Positions 20,428 to 29,517 of a stretch of 64,000 bases of DNA are shown piece after piece. Position 1 is the first letter of the stretch. Every line of letters starts with the position of its first letter. A program made the translations under genes and the position numbers. Origin of the DNA: JAKAGZ01 sp963748105 (GTDB lineage Bacteria > Bacteroidota > Ignavibacteria > Ignavibacteriales > Ignavibacteriaceae); contig CAVVHP010000012.1 in the NCBI GenBank assembly GCA_963748105.1, forward strand, positions 62,001 to 126,000, in the 5' to 3' direction. The notes below the pieces were generated by a model that ran no database searches, had not been told where the DNA came from, and saw only the letters and a program-made list of their open reading frames with translations.

Positions 20428-21003
20428 ATGAAAGGATTATATCATGTACTCTTTACCATATTGCTGTGTTTTTTCCTGGTTCAGACTATTTCTGCCCAAA
20501 ATATGAAGGGTAAAATGTCTGGTCAATCATCATCATTTGTAAAGTTGATCGTCGGTGATTTGCAGCAAACTTCAGGTAAGATTATTAGCCTGGCAGATGC
20601 AATGCCGGCTGAAGATTATAACTGGAGGCCAATGGAAGGAGTAAGATCGGTAAGTGAAGTTTATGTGCATATAGCGCTGACAAATTATTTTCTCCTGTAT
20701 TATTTCGATATAAAAATGCCGGATAACATGGAACCTGGCTCTGAAAATACAAATCTTGAAAAAACAATTACCGGTAAAAAAGAAGTAATGGAATTATTAA
20801 AAAAATCTTTCGTTGCCACACAAAAATTTCTTGATAATTACAGCGGCGCAGATTTAAATACAAAAGTGGAACTACCATTTGGAAAATTTACCAAAGGGCA
20901 ATTATTAATGATTCTTACAGGCCATGCGCATGAACATCTTGGACAATCGATAGCGTATGCGAGGATGAATCACATTGTACCCCCTTGGTCCAGAAAGAAA
21001 TAA
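20428..21003 (+). CDS. Exported DinB-like (DinB_2) protein
   Basis: 191 residues. Residues 1-23 are a signal peptide (HVLFTILLCFFLVQTISAQ), unusual for the DinB fold, which is mostly cytoplasmic. The mature part is the four-helix DinB bundle with candidate metal ligands in VHIALTNYF and GHAHEHLGQSIAYARMNHIVPPWS. The fold is that of putative metal-dependent thiol-transferases; no activity can be assigned. An AAAAGGAGTG ribosome-binding site precedes the ATG. A shared terminator separates it from the convergent BNR-repeat gene. Confidence 0.82.
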   Translation: MKGLYHVLFTILLCFFLVQTISAQNMKGKMSGQSSSFVKLIVGDLQQTSGKIISLADAMPAEDYNWRPMEGVRSVSEVYVHIALTNYFLLYYFDIKMPDNMEPGSENTNLEKTITGKKEVMELLKKSFVATQKFLDNYSGADLNTKVELPFGKFTKGQLLMILTGHAHEHLGQSIAYARMNHIVPPWSRKK

Positions 21004-21010
21004 ATCAAAA

Positions 21011-21036
21011 AAAGTCCCGGCTTTATCCGGGACTTT
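21011..21036. terminator. Bidirectional intrinsic terminator
   Basis: A perfect 10-bp stem AAAGTCCCGG (21011-21020) / CCGGGACTTT (21027-21036) with a 6-base loop, flanked by A-rich sequence on the left and T on the right. It lies between the convergent DinB-like and BNR-repeat genes and can serve both. Confidence 0.85.
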
Positions 21037-21057
21037 AACATTCTGTTTGAATGACCA

Positions 21058-24000
21058 TTACTTTAATTCAATAGGCTTGTATTTCTTAAAGATTGTAAAA
21101 CCAGCATTCTTAATTGTTTTTTCGAATTCTGCAACGTCTGTGCTGTAAAGTTTATTCATATCGGATAAAATACTCTCTTCAAGTTTTTTGACCTTATCAT
21201 ATTTTACCAATGCGTTTTGGTATGGTGCGTCCAACGGGTAGAAATTTAGGTAGCCCGCCATACCCAACTCTGAAGTAAGAATACCCGTCTCATCAGGTAT
21301 TCCAACCGACGTTGAATCTGGCGTTATCCTGTTCGCTAGTTTTGTCAGCTTCTTCTCAAGTTCATCGGCTTTTTTCTTTAATTCTTTTGCCTTTGTTGTA
21401 TCAAGGTTTGCAGCAAATTCCTTGACTGTTTCAATGGCTTTGTATGTCTTTTTAATCTGTTTAAAAGCTTTTGCCGCAGTTTCAGAAATCTGGCCGATCT
21501 TATTATTAAAGTCGTAGTGAGCTTTTAACTTATCATATTCTGTATTAAATCTCGGGTCACTTTTTACGTTAAAGCTCGCCGACATTTCCTGGTCACCAGC
21601 CTTTATTTTTACAGTATATTTCCCCGGTAGAACCATCTGGCCCGGTCTGTCGTTTTCTTCCTTGTTAACAGCACGAGGTCTATCCGGGGCTTTTTCTCTT
21701 AAATCCCACGCAACACGATTGATACCGTTGTGGAAAGTACCTTTAAAAGTTCTTATTAATGTTGAATCTACATTAAATATTTGAATTGTCGCTTTTTTCT
21801 CTTTTTCTGTCCCTTCAAGTGAAGTGATGCTGTCAGGCACACTCAGGTAATAAGTAAAGTAAGCTCCGTACATCCTGTTCTGACCCTTAAACTGATCGCT
21901 GCTTGTAAACCATGTACCGTCAATAGTAGCGCGGATAAATTCTGTAGCATCATTTACGTGAAATAAATGAGATTTACTTTTTAGTATTTGTTCATTTAAT
22001 TCTCTCAGGGGTGTAATATCATCGATTATATAAACGGCTCTTCCATAAGTGCCTATCACAAGATCGCTTTCTCGTTTCTGAATTGTCATCGCCTCCATCG
22101 GTGCTGTAGGCAGTCCGTGCGTCCATTTCGTCCAGTGTTTTCCTGCATCTATACTGAAGTACAGGTTGAATTCGGTACCAAGAAACAAAAGATTTTTATC
22201 AACCGGATCTTCTTCAATTGTAAGAGCATACCCATCTATGTTATTTGTTACCAGACTTTGCCAGCTTTCTCCGTAATTATGTGTAACAAATATGTAAGGT
22301 GTCCAGTCGTGTCTCCTGTGATTTTCAAAAACTACGAATGCAGTGGCGGCATCAAATTTTGAAGCTTTTACTCGTGGTATCCATGTTCCGGCGGGAACCA
22401 TTTTTGAATCGACTAGTTCAGTCGAGACAAGAGTCCAGGTTTTTCCTCTGTCTTTCGTTAGCTGAAGGTTTCCGTCATCGGTTCCAGCCCAGATTACTCC
22501 CTGTTTTACAGGGCTTGGTGAAATAGTCAGAATAGTTGTAAAGTTTTCTGCGCCGGTCGCGTCTATAGTAAGGCCGCCACTTTCACCCTGTTTTTGTTTT
22601 GTTGTGTCATTGGTTGTAAGATCCGGGCTGATTTTTGTCCACGTTTTTCCCTTGTCTGTACTCTTGTGAATAAACTGGCTTCCGTAATAAATAGTTGATG
22701 AATTAAACGGATCAATTGCAAAAGCAGTATTCCAGTTATACCTGTCTTTTACATCAGATTCTGTCGGGCGGATCAGTTTATACAAACCTTCTTTTAGATT
22801 GTAATAATAAAAATAGCCTTCCTGCGACATCGAGTAGCCTGCATCAGGATTATCTGGATCAGCCTGTATATCGAATCCGTCTCCGTCTGTCAGCGATTTC
22901 CAGTCTGAATTATAAATTCCATCGGATTTATAACTTGTAGAAGGTCCCCTCCAGCTTCCGTTATCCTGCAGTCCACCGTAAACATTATAAGGTATTTCAT
23001 TATCCACTGAAATGTGATAATACTGGGCCAGCGGCAGATTAGCCGCAAATCTCCAGGTTTTTCCCCGGTCGTGGCTGATAGCTATTCCACCGTCATTTCC
23101 CGCAATTAAGGTTTCTCCGTTAGGTTTTATCCATAATGCGTGGTTATCAACGTGAATGTTTCCCTGAATGTTATGAAAAGATTTGCCTGCGTCTATGGAT
23201 TCCTCCAGAATAAACTGAATTCTATAAACTATATTTTCATTTACAGGGTTAACCATAATTCTACCAAAATAAAAGGGACGAGGATTAACATTCTGTTTTG
23301 AATTTACTGTCTTCCAGGTATAACCACCGTCTTCGGATCTTAATAGCTCACTTTTTTTCGCCTCTACCATTGCGTAAACAATATTTGGTTTATTAGTAGA
23401 AATTCCTAATCCTATTTTGCCAAGCTCTCCATCTGGTAGGCCGTCTTTATCAGTAAGTTTTTTCCAGTGATTACCTCCGTCTACTGTGAGATACAATCCA
23501 CTGCCGGGTCCCCCGGATTTAAAGAACCACGGCCATCTTCTGTGTTCCCACATAGACACAATAAGTTTATTCGGATTAGACGGATCCATTATCATGTCCC
23601 CAACACCCGTTTTCTCATCTACATATAGAATCTTTTCCCATGTTTTCCCACCATCGGTAGTTTTATAAACACCCCTGTCCTTTGTATATCCCCAGTTTGT
23701 CCCAAGTGCTCCCACATAAGCTACGTCCGGGTTCGTAGGATCTAGCTGAATGCTTGAAATTGTTTCTGTTTTATCCAATCCCATGAATTCCCATGTTTTT
23801 CCTCCGTCTAAAGATTTATAAACGCCTCTTCCTACACCTGCGCTGTTTCTAATATTTGATTCACCCGTGCCGGCCCAGATTATGTCGGGGTTTGCCTGGT
23901 AAATTGCGATAGCTCCGATTGATGATACCGGCTCTTTATCAAAAACAGGTTTCCAGTCAGTTCCTCCGTTTATGGATTTCCAAATGCCCCCAGTAGCCGA

Positions 24001-24192
24001 ACCAACATAAATTATATTCGGATTTTTATTAACGGCGTCTATTGCGGATATTCGTCCACTCATTCCTGCGGGACCTATACTCCGGGCATTAATTCCCCTG
24101 AAAAGGGAAGTATCAACCTGCTGAGCTTTTACAGCAACCAAAAATATCATAGCTAAAACAAATGACAATAGAAGAGGGGTTCTTCTTTTCAT
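21058..24192 (-). CDS. VPS10/sortilin-like BNR-repeat exported protein
   Basis: 1044 residues with a signal peptide (PLLLSFVLAMIFLVAVKAQ). The N-terminal two-thirds form a large propeller with many Asp-box repeats: YKSLDGGKTWEF, YKTTDGGKTWEK, YLTVDGGNHWKK, LRSEDGGYTWKT, HKSTDKGKTWTK, QLTKDRGKTWTL, YFSIDAGKHWTKW. After about residue 740 come a Big/Ig-like region (FNGTFHNGINRVAWDLREKAPDRPR type) and a lysine-rich helical tail (about 880-1000). This matches secreted VPS10-domain BNR proteins of Bacteroidota/Ignavibacteria, paralogous to the gene at the left end. Probable role in extracellular polymer binding or breakdown; no catalytic residues identified. Confidence 0.88.
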   Translation of the reverse strand: MKRRTPLLLSFVLAMIFLVAVKAQQVDTSLFRGINARSIGPAGMSGRISAIDAVNKNPNIIYVGSATGGIWKSINGGTDWKPVFDKEPVSSIGAIAIYQANPDIIWAGTGESNIRNSAGVGRGVYKSLDGGKTWEFMGLDKTETISSIQLDPTNPDVAYVGALGTNWGYTKDRGVYKTTDGGKTWEKILYVDEKTGVGDMIMDPSNPNKLIVSMWEHRRWPWFFKSGGPGSGLYLTVDGGNHWKKLTDKDGLPDGELGKIGLGISTNKPNIVYAMVEAKKSELLRSEDGGYTWKTVNSKQNVNPRPFYFGRIMVNPVNENIVYRIQFILEESIDAGKSFHNIQGNIHVDNHALWIKPNGETLIAGNDGGIAISHDRGKTWRFAANLPLAQYYHISVDNEIPYNVYGGLQDNGSWRGPSTSYKSDGIYNSDWKSLTDGDGFDIQADPDNPDAGYSMSQEGYFYYYNLKEGLYKLIRPTESDVKDRYNWNTAFAIDPFNSSTIYYGSQFIHKSTDKGKTWTKISPDLTTNDTTKQKQGESGGLTIDATGAENFTTILTISPSPVKQGVIWAGTDDGNLQLTKDRGKTWTLVSTELVDSKMVPAGTWIPRVKASKFDAATAFVVFENHRRHDWTPYIFVTHNYGESWQSLVTNNIDGYALTIEEDPVDKNLLFLGTEFNLYFSIDAGKHWTKWTHGLPTAPMEAMTIQKRESDLVIGTYGRAVYIIDDITPLRELNEQILKSKSHLFHVNDATEFIRATIDGTWFTSSDQFKGQNRMYGAYFTYYLSVPDSITSLEGTEKEKKATIQIFNVDSTLIRTFKGTFHNGINRVAWDLREKAPDRPRAVNKEENDRPGQMVLPGKYTVKIKAGDQEMSASFNVKSDPRFNTEYDKLKAHYDFNNKIGQISETAAKAFKQIKKTYKAIETVKEFAANLDTTKAKELKKKADELEKKLTKLANRITPDSTSVGIPDETGILTSELGMAGYLNFYPLDAPYQNALVKYDKVKKLEESILSDMNKLYSTDVAEFEKTIKNAGFTIFKKYKPIELK

Positions 24193-24417
24193 GGAATCTC
24201 CTTTCCGGATGTTGGATATTGTTTAAAAATTTGTTTCGAAGTTGAAAATGGAATTTAAGAAATAATTTACATCACTTGCCAGTTTATTTTTTTAATAGAT
24301 GGTTTATTAAGTTAGCAGGAAAGATGATATTCTTAATGCTTTTCTTTTCAGGAAACCTTAAATTGCCCATTATTTCATTTGATATAAATTTATAAATATT
24401 ATTTAGCCGGGAAAAAA

Positions 24418-26052
24418 ATGATACTCGACAAAGATCTCCAATCAATACAAGAAGCACGTAATCTTGCAAAAGCTGCCAAAGAAGCGCAGCTTGAATTCCA
24501 GCACTTTGAACAAACCCAGGTGAATAAAATTGTAAAAGCTATGGCTGACGCTGGTTACGCTGAATCGGAAAGGCTGGCAAAAATGGCTGTTGAAGAGAGT
24601 GGCTTCGGAAAGTGGCAAGACAAGCTTATTAAAAATCAATTCGGTACCAAAAATGTTTACGAATCGATCAAAGACCTGAAAACCACGGGGGTTGTTGCTA
24701 TTGAGTCTGATGGGAAAATTGTAAAAATTGCTGTACCTATGGGAGTTGTATGTGCGCTTGTGCCATCCACGAATCCGACATCAACAGCAATGTTTAAAGC
24801 GTTGATTTCTTTAAAAACCAGGAACGGAATTGTAGCCAGTCCCCATCCGCGCACAGCCAGATGCACAGCGGAAGCATTAAAGGTTTTGTCGAATGCGGCT
24901 GAGAGTGCGGGTGCACCTAAAGGATTGATACAATGTTTGAGTAATCCTACCCTTGAAGGAACAGAAGCTTTAATGAAAGATAAAAACATCGCCGTTATAT
25001 TAGCGACAGGCAGCAACCCTATGGTCAAAGCTGCCTATAGTTCTGGTATACCTGCGTATGGTGTGGGCTCAGGAAATGTGCCGGCATTTATTGAAAAAAC
25101 GGCTGACTATAAGAAAGCAGTTGCTGATATTATTTACGGAACTACGTTCGATAACGGGACTCTTTGTTCATCGGAGCAGGCAATGATTGTTGATCATCCT
25201 CTCCGTGAAAAAGTAATTGATGAGGCAAAAGCAAAAGGAGCCTACTTTGTAAATGAAGAAGAAAAGAAAAAATTAGCAAAAGCAATTCAAACTGATTTCA
25301 GGATAAACTCGACAATCGTCGGGCAATCTGCTGAGTTCATCGCAAAGTATGCCGGATTCTCCGTTCCCGAAAATACATCTGTTCTTATTGCGGAATGCAC
25401 GGAAGTCGGGAAAAGTGATCCGCTTTCCATGGAGAAGCTCTCTCCCATACTGGCTTTTTATACTGTCGATGGTTGGCTTGAGGGTTGTCATCGCTGCATC
25501 GATCTTTTAAGATTTGGAGGAATTGGTCATACAATGGTAATTCATTCCAACGACCAGGGAATTATCATGAAATTCGCACTGGAAAAGCCGGCATTCAGAA
25601 TTCTTGTAAACACGGTTTCGTCAATCGGAGCGGTTGGCTATACAACAGCTCTTAATCCTTCCATGACTCTCGGACCCGGTACAATAGGCGGTTCTATAAT
25701 TTCAGAAAATGTAACAGCTAAACATTTAATGAATATAAAAAGTCTCGCATTTGAGGTTAATCCAGTTAACAAAGGAAATAGCGTTACTTCGTTTAAAGTT
25801 GATAAAGTGCATCAGCGACCCTCATCTGAATCAAGTTCTTTAATGAAGGAAATTGAAGAGAGGCTTAAGGCCAGAGCGGGAAATTTCCCGCAACGTGATT
25901 CATATCTTCCCGTAAAAGGTCCCGATTTTAAACCGGTCGAAGAAATTGTCACTTCTGATAAAAAGAGTTTGACAAAAATGGTAAAGACACTCGGAACGGG
26001 CATTACAGAAGGCGATGTTATTAAAATAATAAAGGAATTTAAACTACCATAA
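24418..26052 (+). CDS. CoA-acylating aldehyde dehydrogenase (EutE/PduP/SauS-like)
   Basis: 544 residues. Motifs of the acylating aldehyde dehydrogenases are MGVVCALVPSTNPTSTAMFK (cofactor region), ILATGSNPMVKAAYSSG, GVGSGNVPAF, and FDNGTLCSSEQAMIV with the catalytic cysteine. No glutamate general base of the hydrolytic family is needed. It oxidises an aldehyde to the acyl-CoA with NAD(P)+ or the reverse. Relative to the core (ending near residue 455) there is a C-terminal extension of about 80 residues ending in a predicted short amphipathic helix (TEGDVIKIIKEFKLP). No alcohol dehydrogenase domain follows, so it is not AdhE. Substrate cannot be fixed; acetaldehyde is the default guess. It stands alone between divergent and convergent neighbours. 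Confidence 0.88.
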   Translation: MILDKDLQSIQEARNLAKAAKEAQLEFQHFEQTQVNKIVKAMADAGYAESERLAKMAVEESGFGKWQDKLIKNQFGTKNVYESIKDLKTTGVVAIESDGKIVKIAVPMGVVCALVPSTNPTSTAMFKALISLKTRNGIVASPHPRTARCTAEALKVLSNAAESAGAPKGLIQCLSNPTLEGTEALMKDKNIAVILATGSNPMVKAAYSSGIPAYGVGSGNVPAFIEKTADYKKAVADIIYGTTFDNGTLCSSEQAMIVDHPLREKVIDEAKAKGAYFVNEEEKKKLAKAIQTDFRINSTIVGQSAEFIAKYAGFSVPENTSVLIAECTEVGKSDPLSMEKLSPILAFYTVDGWLEGCHRCIDLLRFGGIGHTMVIHSNDQGIIMKFALEKPAFRILVNTVSSIGAVGYTTALNPSMTLGPGTIGGSIISENVTAKHLMNIKSLAFEVNPVNKGNSVTSFKVDKVHQRPSSESSSLMKEIEERLKARAGNFPQRDSYLPVKGPDFKPVEEIVTSDKKSLTKMVKTLGTGITEGDVIKIIKEFKLP

Positions 26053-26091
26053 TATGCTAGTTTTATACTTATCAGAACCAACTTTTATTAC

Positions 26092-26820
26092 TCAGTGCAC
26101 AACCTCGGGATATATTTTCGGAAATTTTTTTATTACAGCCCTTGCAATTACTTCCGCCGATTCCCGGTAGCTGAGAAGATGAGTGTTCAGTATAAGATGA
26201 TAGTTAACAGGATTATCGATTTCCTTATAAAAATATGATTTCAGGTAATTCTTTCGAGCCTGCTCCTCTCTTTTAATATATTCATCGGCCTGTTTGAAAG
26301 ATAAATCGAAATATTCCTGCACGTGTTTTATCCTGGCTTCCAGTGGCGCTACCAGTCTAACATGAAAAACATTTTTTAGCTTTGCGGTAATGACGTTTGC
26401 ACCCCTTCCGACAAGTATAACATTTCCTATTTCAGCGAGCTTCAAAATAGTTTTTGAAGTTTTTTGTACAAGTGTCCAGTTGGATTCATTAAACCAGAAA
26501 AAATCCTTGATAAGAGTATCAACGTTTGAGTACTTGTCCTCTATTCTGAGGCCTGCAAACATTTCCGGAAGATTATAATCGGCAAGTACTTTTTCTATAA
26601 GGTTTTTATCGAAATATGTCCACTCACATTTTGCAGAGTGCTGATTCATTATCTCTGTAAAGTTTTCGCCGACCATTGTTGCCCCTGCTCCTGTCTGACG
26701 AGAAATTGTTACTGTCGGGAAATATCCTTTTATTTTCAGATGTCGGTTAAATTCATCGTTGTGAGTAGAATGGCATTCTATATATCTTCTGCATTTTTCG
26801 TAAGCGCCAAGTGTTTTCAT
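26092..26820 (-). CDS. Cytidylate-kinase-like protein (PF13189)
   Basis: 242 residues. The N-terminal strand and loop PTVTISRQTGAGATMVGENFTEIM resemble the P-loop of the cytidylate-kinase-like family, in which GxGG..GAG variants are typical. IVLVGRGANVITAKLKNVFHVRLVAPLEARIKHVQEYFDLSFKQADEYIKREEQARKNYLKSYF matches the LID/arginine-rich part of the same family. Usually a small-molecule (nucleotide-like) kinase of unknown substrate. It is convergent with the aldehyde dehydrogenase (39 bases between stops). Confidence 0.82.
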   Translation of the reverse strand: MKTLGAYEKCRRYIECHSTHNDEFNRHLKIKGYFPTVTISRQTGAGATMVGENFTEIMNQHSAKCEWTYFDKNLIEKVLADYNLPEMFAGLRIEDKYSNVDTLIKDFFWFNESNWTLVQKTSKTILKLAEIGNVILVGRGANVITAKLKNVFHVRLVAPLEARIKHVQEYFDLSFKQADEYIKREEQARKNYLKSYFYKEIDNPVNYHLILNTHLLSYRESAEVIARAVIKKFPKIYPEVVH

Positions 26821-26901
26821 AATTCCCCCCGCAGTTAATCTGGTAAAATATAATTTTTATTAATCCAAATAGATATGTCAAAAAAGAGAATTGTTGAATT
26901 T

Positions 26902-28371
26902 TTAAACGCTGAAATATCCTCTTATTTTTTCGGAAAGCAGGCCGTTTGTTTTAGTGTTTACAAATTCATTTTTATTCGGCAGATAATTGTAATCTTTTTC
27001 CCAATCTGAGATATTTTCTGTGATTTCATTTACTGCGTTGCAAATGAAAATAATCTCTTCATTTGTCATTGTGGGGTGAATTGACATTCTTATCCAGCCG
27101 GGCTTCTCGGAAAGATCGCCGTGATTTATTTTTTCGGTTATATGTTGTGATTGTTTGTGGGTAACGTGAAGCAAATAATGACCATATGTACCTGCGCAGG
27201 AACACCCGCCCCGCATTTGTATTCCATAACGGTCATTTAATAACTTTACTATAAGATTATAATGAATGTTTTCAATATAAAATGAAATTGCTCCAAGCCT
27301 GTGTTCAATATTTCCGGCTAGAATGTGAAGGCCCTTTATTTTTTTCAATCCCTCAAAGGTCATCTTCACGAGTTCTTCTTCGCGGGCCCTTATATTTTCA
27401 ACACCCATCTGTTCTTTTAGTTTTATGCAGAGTGCTGCCTTGATGGTCTGAAGAAATCCCGGTGTACCGCCATCCTCTCGCGCTTCAATGTTTGAAACAA
27501 ATTTGTGTTGGCCCCATGGATTTGTCCAATCAACAGTGCCTCCGCCAGGATTATCGGGAACCATATTTTTGTAAAGCTTTGAATCAAAAATTAATACTCC
27601 GGGTGTTCCTGGCCCACCCAAAAATTTATGAGGTGAGAAAAATATTGCATCAAGCTTTTCCATTGGATCTGAGGGATGCATATTAATTTTTGCGTAGGGT
27701 GCAGAACAGGCGAAATCAATAAAACAAAATCCTCCATGCTCGTGAACCATCTTTGCCATTTTGTGGTAAGGCGTTTCTATTCCTGTAACGTTTGAACATG
27801 CTGTAAAAGCGCCGATCTTTAATTGTCTGTTTTCATATTTATTTAGTAATCTTTCAAGGTCGTCAAGATCTATAAGCCCTTCCTTTGTGGGTTTGATAAC
27901 AATAACTTCCGCAATTGTTTCTAGCCACGAAGTGTGATTGGAATGGTGTTCCATGTGAGTAACAAAAACAACGGGGCGTAATTTTCCTTCCAGCTTAACA
28001 AAAGAACGTAATTGTTCCGGTACCTTTAATCCGAGAATCCGCTGCCATTTATTAATCATTGCAGTCATTCCGGAACCCGCTGTAATTATTGCGTCATCTT
28101 TTGACGCGTTAACGTGATCTTTAATAATTTTATGAGCTTCATGGTAGGAGAGTGTCATCTGTGTACCTGTCTCACTCGATTCTGAATGAGTGTTACCGAC
28201 AAGTGGTCCGAACAAATTACAAATTTTTTCTTCAATTGGTTCGTATAATCTTCCGCTGGCTATCCAGTCAGCATAAATTATCTTTTGTTCACCGTAAGGA
28301 GAAATAAATGTTGCGTCGTGACCAACAGTTTTTGTTCGGAATTTTTCAAAATATTTTTTAAGATCGCCCAT
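26902..28371 (-). CDS. Class V aminotransferase / cysteine-desulfurase-like PLP enzyme
   Basis: 489 residues. Class V fold markers are YADWIASGRLYEPIEEKI near the start, GNTHSESSETG, FTACSNVTGIETP, FCFIDFACSAPY and the PLP lysine in FFSPHKFLGGPGTPGVLIF. A cysteine-rich loop RGGCSCAGTYGHYLL sits near residue 400. It is longer than SufS/NifS (about 400). Related proteins are annotated as selenocysteine-lyase or cysteine-desulfurase-like; substrate unknown. It reads divergently from the sugar-kinase operon. Confidence 0.84.
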   Translation of the reverse strand: MGDLKKYFEKFRTKTVGHDATFISPYGEQKIIYADWIASGRLYEPIEEKICNLFGPLVGNTHSESSETGTQMTLSYHEAHKIIKDHVNASKDDAIITAGSGMTAMINKWQRILGLKVPEQLRSFVKLEGKLRPVVFVTHMEHHSNHTSWLETIAEVIVIKPTKEGLIDLDDLERLLNKYENRQLKIGAFTACSNVTGIETPYHKMAKMVHEHGGFCFIDFACSAPYAKINMHPSDPMEKLDAIFFSPHKFLGGPGTPGVLIFDSKLYKNMVPDNPGGGTVDWTNPWGQHKFVSNIEAREDGGTPGFLQTIKAALCIKLKEQMGVENIRAREEELVKMTFEGLKKIKGLHILAGNIEHRLGAISFYIENIHYNLIVKLLNDRYGIQMRGGCSCAGTYGHYLLHVTHKQSQHITEKINHGDLSEKPGWIRMSIHPTMTNEEIIFICNAVNEITENISDWEKDYNYLPNKNEFVNTKTNGLLSEKIRGYFSV

Positions 28372-28552
28372 CCGTGCTCCAAATGGAAAAACAAAATGTG
28401 CATCAAATATAATGATTTTGGAAATGCTTTTCAGCGCTGTATTTATAACAAAATTAAGCCTACTGACTATTACAGGACGCTTAGACTGTTTTATTTTAAC
28501 TTGGCTCTTTTTTTTCTATTTTTAACCAATCAATTAATAAAACCCCATCTTT

Positions 28553-29473
28553 ATGAAATATTTAATCGGTATTGACGGCGGCGGAACAGGTTCATCCTGT
28601 GTAATTACCGATTCGGACGGAAAAGTATTATTTCATTGCAAAGGGGGCCCCACCAATTTTCTAAGATATGACATAGGGGAGGTTTGTAAAACTACATATT
28701 CATTAATCAATGAATGTAGAAAAATCCAAAATATTTCGTTTAAAGATATCGGGGGCGTTGTAATTGGTACAGCTGGAGCAGGAAGAAAAAAAGACGCGCT
28801 CTTTCTCAAAAAATATTTCAGGAAATATCTCAGATCAAAAAAGATATCCATAAAATCGATTGAAGTAGTTGATGATGGAATTATTGCGCTTGAAGGAGCT
28901 TTCTCAGGAGGGCCCGGCTGCATAATTATTTCAGGGACAGGTTCAATAATCTACGGGAAGAATCAGAAAGGAAAATATTTCAGACTGGGTGGGTACGGAA
29001 ATAAAATTGGCGACGAGGGAAGTGGATACTCAATTGGTAGACAAGGTTTAAATGCAGTTGCAAAAAGTTTTGATGACAGAGGTAAAAAAACTATTCTGAC
29101 TGGTTATTTAAAAAGAAATTATAAAATTGATACCGGCCAGGATTTGATCGATAAAATTTATCGTGGAAATTTTGATATTGCATCCTTTGCTCCTTTTGTA
29201 ATTAAAGCAGCGATGAGAAAAGATAAAATTTCAAAAAATATTTTAAACAATGAAGCAAATGAGCTTTTGCTGCATATAGAAGCCATGATAAAATTACTTA
29301 ATAATAAAATTAATGTAGCTTTACTTGGTTCTCTGATTTCAAATAAGAATTTTTATTCTGAATTGTTAAAGAAAAAGATAATCAAAGAGCTGACAGGTAT
29401 TAAAATTGTTAAACCGGAAAACTCTCCTGAAATCGGTGCGGCTTTAGTTGCCCGGCAACTTATTAAAAAATGA
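28553..29473 (+). CDS. BadF/BadG-type N-acetylglucosamine (or muramic acid) kinase
   Basis: 306 residues, ASKHA fold of the BadF/BadG/BcrA/BcrD ATPase family. The first phosphate loop is IGIDGGGTGSSCVITDSDGKVL; the second region reads GCIIISGTGSIIYGKN and GGYGNKIGDEGSGYSIGR, and the adenosine loop is VALLGSLISNKNF. Homologues phosphorylate GlcNAc, and some (MurK of Clostridium) also MurNAc. Gene order with AmpG-like, serine hydrolase and NagZ-like genes makes a wall-sugar substrate likely. It starts 45 bases upstream of the MFS gene. Confidence 0.88.
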   Translation: MKYLIGIDGGGTGSSCVITDSDGKVLFHCKGGPTNFLRYDIGEVCKTTYSLINECRKIQNISFKDIGGVVIGTAGAGRKKDALFLKKYFRKYLRSKKISIKSIEVVDDGIIALEGAFSGGPGCIIISGTGSIIYGKNQKGKYFRLGGYGNKIGDEGSGYSIGRQGLNAVAKSFDDRGKKTILTGYLKRNYKIDTGQDLIDKIYRGNFDIASFAPFVIKAAMRKDKISKNILNNEANELLLHIEAMIKLLNNKINVALLGSLISNKNFYSELLKKKIIKELTGIKIVKPENSPEIGAALVARQLIKK

Positions 29474-29517
29474 CCTGCTTATATTTTTATGATTTATAAA
29501 GAATGAGAACCAATTAA

